DNA of 64,000 nucleotides, from positions 2,728,001 to 2,792,000 of the forward strand of contig OW818685.1 of NCBI GenBank assembly GCA_942493245.1, given 5' to 3'. Under the pieces are notes generated by a model. That model was not told the origin of the DNA. It ran no database searches and saw nothing but the letters and a program-made list of their open reading frames with translations. Positions within the stretch are counted from its first letter, which is position 1. Each line of letters begins with the position of its first letter. The translations under genes were made by a program, and so were the position numbers. Source of the stretch: DAOPYU01 sp942493245. GTDB lineage: Bacteria; Sumerlaeota; Sumerlaeia; UBA8349. Below are positions 8,657 to 18,521 of the stretch, in pieces.

Positions 8657-10582
8657 ATGAACGAACCGACCTACTACATCACCACCCCCATTTATTATGT
8701 CAATGCCGAACCCCACATCGGGAGTTCCTACACCACGATCATGTGCGACATCCTGCGGCGGTACCATGATCTGCTTGGATTTAAGACCTATTTCCTGACC
8801 GGGACCGATGAGCACGGGGAGAAAATTTTCCGCGAAGCGCAGGCCAAGGGGCGCGACGTCCGCGAAATGGTGGATGAAATTTCCCTGACGTTCCGCAATC
8901 TGTGGCCGCAGTTGAATATCACCAACGACGACTTCATCCGGACCACCGAAAAGCGTCACATCGAGATCGTCCAGCAGATTTTGCAAAAAACCATGGACAG
9001 CGGCGACATCTACGAAGCCGAATATGGCGGCAATTACTGTGTGGCCTGCGAACGCTATTACTCCGACCGCGATGTCGAGGCCAATCCGGGATTCTGCCCG
9101 ATCCACGAGTCCAAACTCGAATACATCATGGAGAAGAACTACTTCTTCCGGCTGCGCAAGTACCAGGACTGGCTGCGCGAGAAGATCGAGAGCGAACCCG
9201 GTTTTCTCCAGCCGGAACAATACCGGCGCGAGGTGCTGGCGCTTCTGCGTGAGCCGCTCGAAGACCTCTGTATCTCGCGTCCCGCCGAGCGCCTCCACTG
9301 GGGCATCCGCCTGCCGTTCGACGCGAATTATGTGACGTATGTGTGGTACGACGCGCTGGTCAACTATGTCAGCGCCCTGGAGTATCCCGATGGCGAGAAA
9401 TTCAAAACCTTCTGGCCCAGCGCCACACACATGATCGCCAAGGACATCCTGCGCCAACATGCCGTGTACTGGCCGTGCATGCTCAAAGCGGCCGGGATAG
9501 ACTGTTTCAAACGCCTGCGGGTGCATGGCTACTGGACTGCCGGCGGGAAGAAAATCAGCAAGAGCCTCGGGAACGCGCTGGATCCACGCGATGAGGTGGC
9601 CCGGTACGGCTTGGACGTGTTCCGTTACTTTCTGGCGCGCGAGATGTCCTTCGGGGCCGATGGCGACTACAACGCCCAGGCGCTCGTGGCGCGCAACAAC
9701 GCCGAACTGGCCAACGACCTGGGCAACCTGCTCTCGCGCGTAACCGCGATGATCGAAAAATATTGTGGCGGCGTCATGCCCGCCGTGCAGAACCCGACGG
9801 AGGAAGACACGGCGCTCCTGGCTCAACTCCAGGGACTTGCGGACGCCCTGCCCGGCCATCTGGAAAACACCACGGTGCATGTGTTCCTTGAAAAGGTGAT
9901 GCAGGTCGTGGCTGCGACCAACCGCTACGTGACGTCGCAAGCGCCCTGGACCCTGATGAAAGCCGGAAATATCGAGCGCGTGTCCACCGTGCTGGCCGTC
10001 ACCTCGCAGGCGCTGTGCGGGTTCGGACAATTGCTCTACCCGGTCATGCCCGAAAAGATGGCCGCACTGCTGGCGTCCTATGGACAGGGGAAACCGGAAC
10101 GTCTGACGCTGGCCCCCGTCACGCCCGGCACAAAGATCGAACCAGCCAAGGCGCTCTTCCCGCAACTGGAAATTGTGGAAAAACCCGAAACCGCCACCGC
10201 ACCGGCGCTGGACGAGAAAGCGGAAGAGCAACCCAAGCCCCCGGTGGCTCCCCAGAAACCGGAGATCGAGTTCGAGGACTTCGCCAAGGTGGACCTGCGG
10301 GTGGCCACCGTGCTGGAAGCCGAGCGGGTTCCCAAAACCGATAAACTCTTGCGTCTGACCGTGAACATCGGGTTCGAGACACGCCAGATCGTCGCGGGGA
10401 TCGCTGAACACTACACACCGGAACAGATGATCGGGCGGCAGATCGTGGTGGTGGCCAACCTAGCGCCCCGGAAACTGCGCGGCCTGACGTCGCAGGGGAT
10501 GCTGCTGGCCAGCCGGTCCGGAAGCGATGTTTTTGTGATTGACCCCAACACACAGTCCCTGCCGGGTTCCGAGGTTTCCTGA
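8657..10582 (+). CDS. metG: methionyl-tRNA synthetase
   Basis: The 641-aa protein charges tRNA-Met with methionine, including the initiator tRNA encoded nearby. The class I signature HIGS appears near residue 20 and the KMSKS loop appears as KKISKS. The connective-peptide zinc site is reduced to a C-x2-C ... C-x2-H set (CVACERYY ... CPIH). The last 110 residues are the EMAP II/Trbp111-like tRNA-binding domain (FAKVDLRVATVLEAE ... KLRGLTSQGMLL), preceded by a Pro/Glu/Lys-rich linker. The ATG at 8657 is chosen because MNEPTYYITTPIYYVN is the family's usual start. The nearest GGGAGG is 17 bases upstream, which is rather far, so translation efficiency or start choice may be regulated. Confidence 0.95.
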   Translation: MNEPTYYITTPIYYVNAEPHIGSSYTTIMCDILRRYHDLLGFKTYFLTGTDEHGEKIFREAQAKGRDVREMVDEISLTFRNLWPQLNITNDDFIRTTEKRHIEIVQQILQKTMDSGDIYEAEYGGNYCVACERYYSDRDVEANPGFCPIHESKLEYIMEKNYFFRLRKYQDWLREKIESEPGFLQPEQYRREVLALLREPLEDLCISRPAERLHWGIRLPFDANYVTYVWYDALVNYVSALEYPDGEKFKTFWPSATHMIAKDILRQHAVYWPCMLKAAGIDCFKRLRVHGYWTAGGKKISKSLGNALDPRDEVARYGLDVFRYFLAREMSFGADGDYNAQALVARNNAELANDLGNLLSRVTAMIEKYCGGVMPAVQNPTEEDTALLAQLQGLADALPGHLENTTVHVFLEKVMQVVAATNRYVTSQAPWTLMKAGNIERVSTVLAVTSQALCGFGQLLYPVMPEKMAALLASYGQGKPERLTLAPVTPGTKIEPAKALFPQLEIVEKPETATAPALDEKAEEQPKPPVAPQKPEIEFEDFAKVDLRVATVLEAERVPKTDKLLRLTVNIGFETRQIVAGIAEHYTPEQMIGRQIVVVANLAPRKLRGLTSQGMLLASRSGSDVFVIDPNTQSLPGSEVS

Positions 10583-10623
10583 CTCGGGACAGAATGAGAA
10601 CATAAACCGGAAAGGACTCTCCC

Positions 10624-11301
10624 ATGAGTCTGCGCTGGCAGGCTGTTTTGTTCGATCTGGATGGTACGATCACCGACTCGGCGCCCGGGATTTTGAACTC
10701 GGCGCGCCATGCCATTGAGCGGATGGGATTGGACGAATCTCGGGCGGGCGACCTGCGGCGGTTCATCGGTCCTCCGTTGGAGTTCTCCTTCCGGACAAAG
10801 TTCGCCCTGACTGAACAGCGGGCATGGCAAGCCGTCGAGCGCTACCGCGAGTACTACGCCGACCGAGGGATCTTCGAGAACACCCTCTACCCCGGAATCC
10901 ACGAGTTGTTGAACAACCTGTCTCAACAACCCGGACGCTGGGTTGCGCTGGCCACGGCGAAACCAGAACCCTTTGTGGAGCGAATTCTCGAACACTTCGG
11001 CCTGGCTCCCGTGTTCGACACCACGGTGGGGAGCCATTTGGACGGACGACGCACCGACAAGGGCGAAATCATCGCCGAGGCTCTGAGTCGCATGCCCACA
11101 AGCATTCCCCTCGACCGGGTCTGCATGGTAGGCGACCGGCGCCACGACATCGCCGGCGCCCACACCCACGGAATTCCGGCTGTCGGGGTCACCTATGGTT
11201 ACGGCTCCCGTGAGGAATTACAGGAAGCCGGGGCGGATTATATCGTGGAATCGGTTCCGGAACTGAGCCGATTGCTGGGTCTGCCGGAAAAAACAGAATG
11301 A
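10624..11301 (+). CDS. HAD-IA family hydrolase, phosphoglycolate phosphatase-like
   Basis: This 225-aa protein has the HAD motifs in order: FDLDGTITDS (nucleophile Asp and acid/base Asp), ATAKPEPFVERIL (motif II Thr and motif III Lys region) and GDRRHDIAGA (motif IV Asp pair). The helical cap between the first and second motifs places it in subfamily IA, close to Gph/PpaX phosphatases. The substrate is not determined by the sequence. It starts 41 bases after metG and GGAAAGGA precedes the ATG, so the two may be cotranscribed. Confidence 0.88.
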   Translation: MSLRWQAVLFDLDGTITDSAPGILNSARHAIERMGLDESRAGDLRRFIGPPLEFSFRTKFALTEQRAWQAVERYREYYADRGIFENTLYPGIHELLNNLSQQPGRWVALATAKPEPFVERILEHFGLAPVFDTTVGSHLDGRRTDKGEIIAEALSRMPTSIPLDRVCMVGDRRHDIAGAHTHGIPAVGVTYGYGSREELQEAGADYIVESVPELSRLLGLPEKTE

Positions 11302-11358
11302 CGCATCCGTGCGATGCGATCCGATACCTGACATTTCTCGGACGAAGGGATCTTGCAG

Positions 11359-12255
11359 ATGCGACAGATGAAGTGGGGATTCTTGTTTCTTTTCCTGATG
11401 GTGTGGACGGCTGCCAGTTTTGCGCAAGACAAGGCGGATAAACAACCCGAGAGCAAACCCGCCGGAAAATATACCTACATGCGCGATGTGGTTTACGGCC
11501 ACAAGGACGGCATGGCGTTGACGTTCGATGTCGTCAAACCGCTCCAGAACGCGAAAGGTATCGGGATCCTTTATATGGTCAGCGGCGGTTGGTTTTCCTC
11601 CTGGAACCCGCCGGAAAAACTGGAGGATCGTTACAAACACTTGACGGAAAATGGATTCACTGTTTTTCTGGTCCGGCACGGCAGCAGTCCAAAGTATAAG
11701 GTACCGGATGCCATCGAGGATGTGCGGCGCTGTGTGCGTTTTATCCGCAAAACGGCGGCGGACTACGGGGTGGACCCCGAGCGTCTGGGCGCCACGGGTA
11801 CCAGTGCGGGAGGCCATCTTTCGATGATGCTCGGAACCGCATCCGACAACGGCGACCCGAAGGCCGAGGACGAAGTGCTGCGCCAGAGCGACCGGGTGGC
11901 CTGCGTCGTGGCGTACTTCGGTCCGACCGACCTGCGCCCCTGGGTGAAAGAGGACAACAAGATGTCCACCGACTTCCCTGCGCTGCGGTTTGAAGAGAAG
12001 AAAGCGCCCGACTGCTCGCCCCTGCTTCAGGTCAGCAAAGACGACGCGCCCACGCTCCTGTTGCACGGGGACAAGGACACGCTGGTTCCCATTGACCACA
12101 GCGAGAAGATTTTCGAAGCGTTCAAGAAGGAAGGGGTGACATCCGACCTGGTCGTCTTCAAGGGAGCGGACCACGGTTTCGGCGGAGACGACGACCGGCG
12201 CTCGCGTGAAGCGACGGTGGCCTGGTTTGAGAAACACCTCGCGCCGAAAAAATGA
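11359..12255 (+). CDS. secreted alpha/beta hydrolase (esterase/lipase-like)
   Basis: The 298-aa protein starts MRQMKWGFLFLFLMVW and carries a Sec signal peptide ending near SFAQ. The ATG at 11359 is favoured over the TTG two codons earlier because GAAGGG lies 9 bases before it. The fold signatures are an oxyanion-type region (YMVSGGWFSSW), a nucleophile elbow GTSAGGH, the acid loop GDKDTLVP and the catalytic His in GADHGFGG. This pattern fits the BD-FAE/lipase_3-like esterases often linked to polysaccharide de-acylation, and it lies next to the fucosidase cluster. Substrate unknown. It converges with the GH95 gene. Confidence 0.85.
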   Translation: MRQMKWGFLFLFLMVWTAASFAQDKADKQPESKPAGKYTYMRDVVYGHKDGMALTFDVVKPLQNAKGIGILYMVSGGWFSSWNPPEKLEDRYKHLTENGFTVFLVRHGSSPKYKVPDAIEDVRRCVRFIRKTAADYGVDPERLGATGTSAGGHLSMMLGTASDNGDPKAEDEVLRQSDRVACVVAYFGPTDLRPWVKEDNKMSTDFPALRFEEKKAPDCSPLLQVSKDDAPTLLLHGDKDTLVPIDHSEKIFEAFKKEGVTSDLVVFKGADHGFGGDDDRRSREATVAWFEKHLAPKK

Positions 12256-12288
12256 CCCCTCCATGAAACAATCAAACAGGCGCATTCA

Positions 12289-14562
12289 TTACTCGGCCGG
12301 AGAACCGCTCAGCGTTTCTCCGGCTTCGAGTATCACCTCATAACACCCGTTCTTGTTCTCCACCCCCTCACGGTTCCAGCGAACGGGTTTTCCCCCAAAA
12401 GGATCAGAAAGCCGCAAGAGCGTTTTGCGGCTGGATTCGATACGCAGAGCGTTTGTTTGTCCTCCCACGCGTTCGGCGCTGACCTTGAATCCCCCTTCCG
12501 CCCGCAAGTTGGCAAACGAGACGTCTTTCCAAGCCTCAGGAAGCGACGGGAAAACGCGAACCGTACCGCTCCAACTCTGTAACAACATTTCATGCACGGC
12601 CTGACTGGCGGCGAAATTGCCTTCCAGCGTGAAGGGACGGTACTGGAAATTGGACAGACCGCTCTTCGTCTGATCCCCATTGACGTGGAATCCGTTTCGC
12701 AGGATGAAGGCTTTCAGGTAAAGGTCCAGATAATGCCAGGCTTCTTCGGCCCGGCCCGCCCGCGCTTCGAGACACGCCGCCCACGAGAAGCTGTACCCGC
12801 ACCACTCACTGGTTCCGATCGTTCGAATCTGATCCAGGGATGCCCGAATCACCTGACGGTCGCGCTCCGACCCATCAACGGTCAAGGTTCCCAGAGGATG
12901 AATCGCCATGAGGTGCGAATGGTGGCGGTGCGACTGTTTCAGGGGTTCGTCCGGCGTTACGCGCAAAGGCCCCGCCTCGCCTTCAATGGCCAGATCCTCC
13001 AGATTGGCCAGAGTGCCCTTCCATTCGTCCGCCTCACCCGTTTTTCCCAATTCCGAGGCCATTTCAGCCAAGGCCCCGAAGAACCAGCGCATGATCGCCA
13101 GATCGAAATTCGTGTTGGGTTTCATCCACGCCTGGAGCGAATTGTCGTGGATTTCGGGCGAGGAGGAAAGCGGCAGTTTCAGTTTGCCATCCGCTCCCGG
13201 TTTCAGGAGCGCCTTGAGGGAGATCCCGATTCCCCGGCAATAGGGATACCCCCGTGTTTCCAGGAATTCGCGATCCATCGTATAGCGCCAGTGCAGGTAG
13301 AACGCCTGGGCCACCCAGGCGCCCATCGTGGGCGACAGGGCATACTGGCTCCATCCGGCCAACGGCTGACCGTCCAGTCCCATGACGCCCGGTACGGCGG
13401 CGCCGGGCGTCCCATAGAAATCGCGCGCGAATTCGCGATGGCGCGGCAACAGATTCCACATGAAATCGAGGAAGGTCTCCCCTTCTTCAAAACGGCCCGA
13501 ACTCAGATAGGCCCAATAGGTCAACTGGGTATTCAGATCGTGATGGAAATCGCCCTTCCAGGGGGGCAGCGTCCCGGCGTCTGCTGTCCAGACCGCCTGC
13601 AACGGCATCGGGGGCGCGCCCTTGCGCGATGCCGCGCCATAGAAATACTGAACCAGATCGTACTGCTGCTGGGCACGGGCGTCCGGCACCCGCACCGCGG
13701 AACGCGACCAGAAATCTTTCCACCAGACCCCGTGCGGCTTTTTCAGGTCTTCGTAACCTCTCTGGAGCGCCTTCCCCGTTCGCTCCCGGGCGAGCGCCAG
13801 AGGATCATTTCCCTCCCGATTGCTCGTGATAGCCAGCGCGAGCAAGGTCATCCCCGCTTCCTGTCTCGAGCGCACCACAACGGCATACTTCAGCCCCAAT
13901 GCGGCCTCCTGCTCCAGCCACACCTCTCCCGCTTCGCGCCCGGTTTTCGCCGCAGGGTAGCCTAATTTTGCCACCGAATCCGCCACCTTCAATTGGAACT
14001 CGGGCGGCGGACCGGTAATTTTCATCATCGCCACCGGCTCACAAGCGCTGAAGAAAACGCGCAGTTCCAGATCTCCCATCTGGGCGCCGCCTTCGGCTTT
14101 CGCCAGATCCAGATCGAAGCTTTTGACGGTCGTTCCAGTCGGGAAGGTCAATTCGAGACGCCCACCGGGCAATTTGGTCGGGTAGGGGATCTGATCGTAA
14201 GGCGTATCGAAAAGACGGGAGACTTCGGCTTGTTTCTTTTCCTCCACCAGCCGCTGAATCGTGGCGTAGTTCCAATCCTTCTGCTTGTAAATCTCCGGAG
14301 TCCGAAGATCCCACAGATCGCCCCGATCGAGCGAGAGGCGAATCACGTTGCCTTCTCCCCAAAGCAACCCACCCGTCAAGCCGTTTCCAAGAGGAATTGC
14401 CTCGTCCCAAGTCTTGATGGGCGCTTCCAGTTTCAGGTTCGACAGGGCCGCCGGTCCGGCGGGATCTTCGGTCGAGGAAGCGCTCGACCCGATTCCGGGC
14501 ATCAGAAACATCCCGATCAACAATATGGTCCATCTGAATGGGAACGGTCTTGGGGCAAACAT
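12289..14562 (-). CDS. glycoside hydrolase family 95, probable alpha-L-fucosidase
   Basis: The 757-aa protein has a signal peptide (FRWTILLIGMFLMPGIGSSA). The N-terminal beta domain contains the GH95 pattern WDEAIPLGNGLTGGLLWG and LDRGDLWDLR. A long (alpha/alpha) barrel region follows (FHHDLNTQLTYWAYL, SPTMGAWVAQAFYLHWRY, HRHHSHLMAIHPLGT), then a C-terminal beta domain. GH95 enzymes are inverting 1,2-alpha-L-fucosidases, with some L-galactosidases. AAGGAG lies 8 bases before the ATG. It is the last gene of a minus-strand series with a GH29 fucosidase and a URO-D protein, which supports a role in removing fucose from glycans outside the cytoplasm. Confidence 0.88.
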   Translation of the reverse strand: MFAPRPFPFRWTILLIGMFLMPGIGSSASSTEDPAGPAALSNLKLEAPIKTWDEAIPLGNGLTGGLLWGEGNVIRLSLDRGDLWDLRTPEIYKQKDWNYATIQRLVEEKKQAEVSRLFDTPYDQIPYPTKLPGGRLELTFPTGTTVKSFDLDLAKAEGGAQMGDLELRVFFSACEPVAMMKITGPPPEFQLKVADSVAKLGYPAAKTGREAGEVWLEQEAALGLKYAVVVRSRQEAGMTLLALAITSNREGNDPLALARERTGKALQRGYEDLKKPHGVWWKDFWSRSAVRVPDARAQQQYDLVQYFYGAASRKGAPPMPLQAVWTADAGTLPPWKGDFHHDLNTQLTYWAYLSSGRFEEGETFLDFMWNLLPRHREFARDFYGTPGAAVPGVMGLDGQPLAGWSQYALSPTMGAWVAQAFYLHWRYTMDREFLETRGYPYCRGIGISLKALLKPGADGKLKLPLSSSPEIHDNSLQAWMKPNTNFDLAIMRWFFGALAEMASELGKTGEADEWKGTLANLEDLAIEGEAGPLRVTPDEPLKQSHRHHSHLMAIHPLGTLTVDGSERDRQVIRASLDQIRTIGTSEWCGYSFSWAACLEARAGRAEEAWHYLDLYLKAFILRNGFHVNGDQTKSGLSNFQYRPFTLEGNFAASQAVHEMLLQSWSGTVRVFPSLPEAWKDVSFANLRAEGGFKVSAERVGGQTNALRIESSRKTLLRLSDPFGGKPVRWNREGVENKNGCYEVILEAGETLSGSPAE

Positions 14563-14630
14563 AAACGGTTCTCCTTCCGAGTGCAGGCGGTCAAATCAAA
14601 TGGATTGTACCCTTAACAACCTTCGTTTCG

Positions 14631-15881
14631 TTATTTTCCGGCGTTGGAAAACTCTTCGATGGCGTCGTACATCGCCACGACGTTTTGCGGGGGCACCTCG
14701 GGCAGGATGTTGTGGACTGTGTTGAAAACAAATCCGCCTCCGGGCGTGAAAATTTCCAGCCGGTCGAGCACATGACGCCGCACTTCGGCGGGCGTGGCGC
14801 GATTGAGCACCTGGCGCGTGTCGCAGCCGCCCCCCCAGAAGGTGATGTCGCGTCCGAATTCGCGCTTAAGCCGCGCCGGGTCCATGTCGCGGCAATTGGT
14901 CTGGACGGGGTTGAGAATATCGTACCCCGCCTCGATGAAATCCGGAATCAGAGAATAAACAGACCCGCAGGAATGCAGGAAAGTGGCCATCGAACTGTGG
15001 TTCTTCACGTAGGCGCACAGCTGAGTATGGCGCGGTTTGAAGTATTGTCGGTAAATCTCCGGCGCCATGAAAGGCCCCGTGTCTATTCCCAGGTCGTCCC
15101 CGAAACGCAAGACGTCGGCCACGTCTCCCACCGCGCGGCAAACCTTTTCGAGAGTGGCCAGATGGCCTTCCATCAGCGCATCCAGCAAGGCCTCAACCTG
15201 AACGGGGTCCACCATCAGATCCATGCAGAAGTTGTCAATCCGGCGTAGAAAGGTGCCCCACTCGAACAGGTTGCAGCCGCACACGCACACAATGGCCCGG
15301 TCCGACTGCTGGCGCAACTCGAGCGCCCGGCGGCGCAAATCCACCCAGAAGTTTTCCTCTCCGGCATGGTCCCACGGACTATGGACCATCGCCGACCAGA
15401 GGACTCGGCCCATCGCGTCCGGCAGATTTTTGAAATCGCTCGGATAGCCATCCAGATAGGGAAAACAGGTCTGGTCGAAAAACGTTCCTCCCGCCGGCAT
15501 GTAGGCAATGGACGTGCCGTCTGGTTGTACGGCCGTCCAGGCGCCATCCGGTTCGAGCCGGGGCCGAAACCAGACGGGATACTGGGCCGTCTGCCCATCG
15601 GCCAGGGTCACATCGTACCAATCCGCATCGGCGGTGTTGAACGAGCGGCCCAGATCCACGGCATCGATTGCGAATCGGTCCAGTATCTCGTCCTCGGGCT
15701 GTCCCAACTGTTGCACGACGTCGTAAACCCGGGTGTGTCCTCCCGTAATCCCCAACGCCCGTTTCAGATTTCCATAGGCGGTGGCCGAAATCCCCGAGCT
15801 GGGAGTCGCCCCCAGGTCCACAGGAACCCGATCCGGCTCCTGGTGACGAATCGCGGCCCAGATCCGCTCTCGGCTATTCAT
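14631..15881 (-). CDS. URO-D superfamily protein, MtaA/CmuA methyltransferase-like
   Basis: The 416-aa protein begins MNSRERIWAAIRHQEPDRVP, the usual start of the uroporphyrinogen decarboxylase superfamily branch found in uncultured and anaerobic bacteria. It carries an H-x-C motif (LHSCG) and a later Cys (WGGGCDT) at positions where MtaA/CmuA corrinoid methyltransferases bind zinc. I therefore favour a methyl-transfer role over heme synthesis. No corrinoid protein is encoded beside it. It lies between the GH29 and GH95 genes on the same strand, so its substrate may be linked to that pathway. A true heme-type URO-D is less likely. Confidence 0.75.
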   Translation of the reverse strand: MNSRERIWAAIRHQEPDRVPVDLGATPSSGISATAYGNLKRALGITGGHTRVYDVVQQLGQPEDEILDRFAIDAVDLGRSFNTADADWYDVTLADGQTAQYPVWFRPRLEPDGAWTAVQPDGTSIAYMPAGGTFFDQTCFPYLDGYPSDFKNLPDAMGRVLWSAMVHSPWDHAGEENFWVDLRRRALELRQQSDRAIVCVCGCNLFEWGTFLRRIDNFCMDLMVDPVQVEALLDALMEGHLATLEKVCRAVGDVADVLRFGDDLGIDTGPFMAPEIYRQYFKPRHTQLCAYVKNHSSMATFLHSCGSVYSLIPDFIEAGYDILNPVQTNCRDMDPARLKREFGRDITFWGGGCDTRQVLNRATPAEVRRHVLDRLEIFTPGGGFVFNTVHNILPEVPPQNVVAMYDAIEEFSNAGK

Positions 15882-15907
15882 CTCGACTCCACCCTTTCAA
15901 TCTCGTT

Positions 15908-15933
15908 CACGCAAAGACGCCAAGACGCAAAGG
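15908..15933. repeat. cgcaaag-type spacer repeat
   Basis: The spacer between the GH29 and URO-D genes contains a tandem run of GCAAAGACGC and AAGACGCAAAGG units. Similar low-complexity units recur in intergenic DNA of many bacteria. No coding role is seen. Confidence 0.4.
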
Positions 15934-16030
15934 AGCCCGGGATGAACGCCTCTCTTGGGGTCCCTGTGCCTTCGCATTATTTTTTTGACGTTTTACGCCC
16001 AAGTCGATTTGCAGATAAGAACCCGATCGT

Positions 16031-17749
16031 CTATTTCTTCCCGGTGGCCGGTGGTAACAATGTGATCTCCGAAATCGTCGGGCCTTCGCTCGATTCGAGA
16101 ATCTGGAGCCGGAACCAGCGCCCCTGGACCGGTTCGAACTGCAACGCGGCTTTTTTCCCGATCTTCGTTCCGGAAGCGATCGTCTTCCACAAATCTCCGG
16201 CCTTGTACTGGAATTCATACTTGCCGATGCGATTGCCGTATTCCTCGTTCACCACCGCCTGCCCAACCGGAGACTCCTGCCCCAGATCCACCTCGATCCA
16301 GGCCGACTTCGTGCCGTTATCGGTGGCCCAACGCGTTTCTTCGTCGCCATCAAACGCCATCTGGGGGCCATACTCATTCTTCATCCCCTGAAACACATTC
16401 GAGGCGGTGGCCTGTTTTCCCTGCGCCAGAGAAGGCCCACCGGTCCGAACCGCTACGGGTTCGATCTCCCCCGCCGGACCGTCGAGTTCCAAAACGATCG
16501 TTGTGGAAATCTTTTCCCGTTTGTCTTTCGGCACTTCGATCCGCACCGCCTCGACGGTCTGGTCAAACTTCACTGCGGCTCCAGCAAACAATTTTGCCGA
16601 TTGAATCTTTTGGGGCAGCGCCGGCAACACCAGCGGTCCCTCTTCCGGCCACTCGAAAACCTGGACGAAGATCCGGTTGCCCTTGTACGTCGAAGCGCCC
16701 CATTTCCCCGGCTTGAACGGTCCTCCCCGCGTGCCATAAACCGACTCGCCGTATTGCTTGATCCATTTGCCTTCTTCGAGGAGCCGCTCGACCTGACGCG
16801 GCTCGATGCGTCCGTCGGGCATCGGGCCCACGTTGAACAACAGGTTCCCGTCGCCACCGGCCGTGCGAAGCAGGGTGCGCAGGCACTCTTCGAGCGACTT
16901 CATGGTGTCGTTCGGTTTGAACGACCACTGCTGGCAGATCGTCATGCAGGTTTCCCACGGGCGCGTGCGATTGAAACCCCCAATGCGCTGTTCGGGTGTG
17001 TCGTGGTCGGCGGACAGTCCGCACCGGTCGTTGATGATGATGTCGGGCTGCAACTCGCGAATCATTTTGAACAACCGCTCGGCGTCCCAATCCTTTTCCG
17101 TCCCCCCCAGACCGTCGAACCAGAGCATGTCAATCTTGCCGTAGTGGGTCATGAGTTCGCGGACCTGACCGTGCAAGTATTCGAGGTATTTGGCATGGTT
17201 TTCATTCCGGTAATCGGGATGATGCCAGTCGGGCTGCGAATAATAGAATCCGACCGGCATGTTCGCGCGTCGGCACGCGTCCACATACATTTTGACAATG
17301 TCCTTCCGGTACGGGCTTTTCGGGTTCATGATGCCATAGTCGGAGTATTTCGTCTCAAACAGAGAGAAGCCGTCGTGGTGGCGGGTGGTCAACACCATGT
17401 ACCGCATTCCCGCTTCTTTCGCGATGCGGACCCACTCGTCGGGATTGAATTCGGTCGGGTTGAATTTCGTGTAGAGGTTGTCGTATTCTTCGACGGGCAC
17501 TTCGCCCTTCGCGCCGCCGGTGCCGCGCCGTTCCGCTCCGCGCGACCAACCGATTTCCGTGCCGCGCAGACTCACCGGCCCCCAGTGGATGAACATTCCG
17601 TACCGCAGGCTCTGCCACCAGGCCACCCGCTCGGGCTTGGCCTGGAGCCAGGGTTTTTGCGGGTCCGCTTGCGGCGTCCCTTGCGCAAAGGCCAGGCAGA
17701 CACTCCCCCACACCATGCACACCCCGATCCACTTCATCCAATTCCTCAT
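16031..17749 (-). CDS. secreted GH29 alpha-L-fucosidase with C-terminal F5/8-type (discoidin) domain
   Basis: The 572-aa protein has a signal peptide (MRNWMKWIGVCMVWGSVCLAFAQ). The start at 17749 is set by GGAGG about 10 bases upstream. The catalytic barrel shows YGMFIHWGPVSL, TTRHHDGFSLF, FYYSQPDWHHPDY and IDMLWFDG, whose Asp is the expected nucleophile of this retaining family. LRTAGGDGNLLFNVGP closes the barrel. The last 140 residues (ATASNVFQ, DGDEETRWAT, WIEVDLGQE, FRLQILES) form an F5/8 type C domain that typically binds galactosides. GH29 releases alpha-L-fucose from glycans. It follows two pseudopilin genes on the same strand. Confidence 0.92.
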   Translation of the reverse strand: MRNWMKWIGVCMVWGSVCLAFAQGTPQADPQKPWLQAKPERVAWWQSLRYGMFIHWGPVSLRGTEIGWSRGAERRGTGGAKGEVPVEEYDNLYTKFNPTEFNPDEWVRIAKEAGMRYMVLTTRHHDGFSLFETKYSDYGIMNPKSPYRKDIVKMYVDACRRANMPVGFYYSQPDWHHPDYRNENHAKYLEYLHGQVRELMTHYGKIDMLWFDGLGGTEKDWDAERLFKMIRELQPDIIINDRCGLSADHDTPEQRIGGFNRTRPWETCMTICQQWSFKPNDTMKSLEECLRTLLRTAGGDGNLLFNVGPMPDGRIEPRQVERLLEEGKWIKQYGESVYGTRGGPFKPGKWGASTYKGNRIFVQVFEWPEEGPLVLPALPQKIQSAKLFAGAAVKFDQTVEAVRIEVPKDKREKISTTIVLELDGPAGEIEPVAVRTGGPSLAQGKQATASNVFQGMKNEYGPQMAFDGDEETRWATDNGTKSAWIEVDLGQESPVGQAVVNEEYGNRIGKYEFQYKAGDLWKTIASGTKIGKKAALQFEPVQGRWFRLQILESSEGPTISEITLLPPATGKK

Positions 17750-17879
17750 GACAAGACTCCTCCCTCTCTCGCTCATCTCTTCCTGAATGGAAAATCGCGA
17801 AAAAATAACAAAACCGACCGCCCTGAGACAATTCGGCGTTCAATAATTCCCAAAATCCAAATCCCCAAACCGGGGAAGC

Positions 17880-18452
17880 CTAGTCGGAGACTCCCAGATT
17901 GCAGGCATGCAAGTCACCACCTGACTTGGTGCCGTTCGTGGGGTTGTACAAGTTGTTGACGAAATCGGGTTGCCTTTCCCGGATATTCTTGGCCAGGGGA
18001 GTCAAGGTCATTTTACCATCAGGCCCAACCGAGGTAATAGACCACATCACATTGTAACGCGGTTCATCATAGCCCCAGTCGCCCCCGTAGTCACGCCAGT
18101 AGGAAAAGTTGCCTCTCGCTTTATTGCCGACATTACTCTTGTCGAAAAAAGGATTGGTCGGAATTTTCACAATGTAGGCAACCGGAGTCGAGAGGGCAAA
18201 CAGCGATTCAAAGTCCGAATCCCAATCCGTCCCCGAATCCGGCACGTAGTCGCCATTGTCGGCGCGGTACATTTCCTGCGCATTGACAATGTTTTTCATA
18301 TCCGCCCGGACCGAGACTGCCTTGGCGCGCATCTGGGCCTCCATGAAGTTCGGCACCGCAATGGCCGCCAGAATCGCAATGATCGCCACGACGATCAGCA
18401 ACTCGATCAGCGTGAAACCCATCCAGAAAGACCTTTTATTTTCATACCACAT
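17880..18452 (-). CDS. type II secretion-like pseudopilin (copy 1)
   Basis: The 190-aa protein has the prepilin peptidase site G/FTLIE after a short positively charged leader, then the hydrophobic helix LLIVVAIIAILAAIAVPNF and a soluble C-terminal domain. GGAAGGAG lies 7 bases before the ATG at 18452, deciding the start against longer frames. The C-terminal motif YNPTNGTKSGGDLHAC is shared with the adjacent paralog. Such pseudopilins occur as many copies in several uncultured phyla and may assemble pili or assist export. No other type II secretion genes are in the window. Confidence 0.88.
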   Translation of the reverse strand: MWYENKRSFWMGFTLIELLIVVAIIAILAAIAVPNFMEAQMRAKAVSVRADMKNIVNAQEMYRADNGDYVPDSGTDWDSDFESLFALSTPVAYIVKIPTNPFFDKSNVGNKARGNFSYWRDYGGDWGYDEPRYNVMWSITSVGPDGKMTLTPLAKNIRERQPDFVNNLYNPTNGTKSGGDLHACNLGVSD

Positions 18453-18521
18453 GTTCCCACTCCTTCCCACGGGTTTAAAAATTCGGCTTTTAGAAACAGG
18501 TCTCATTGGCCAGAACACACG

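Noticed and set aside
8627..10411. 594-codon minus-strand open frame
   Set aside because: Antisense shadow of metG.
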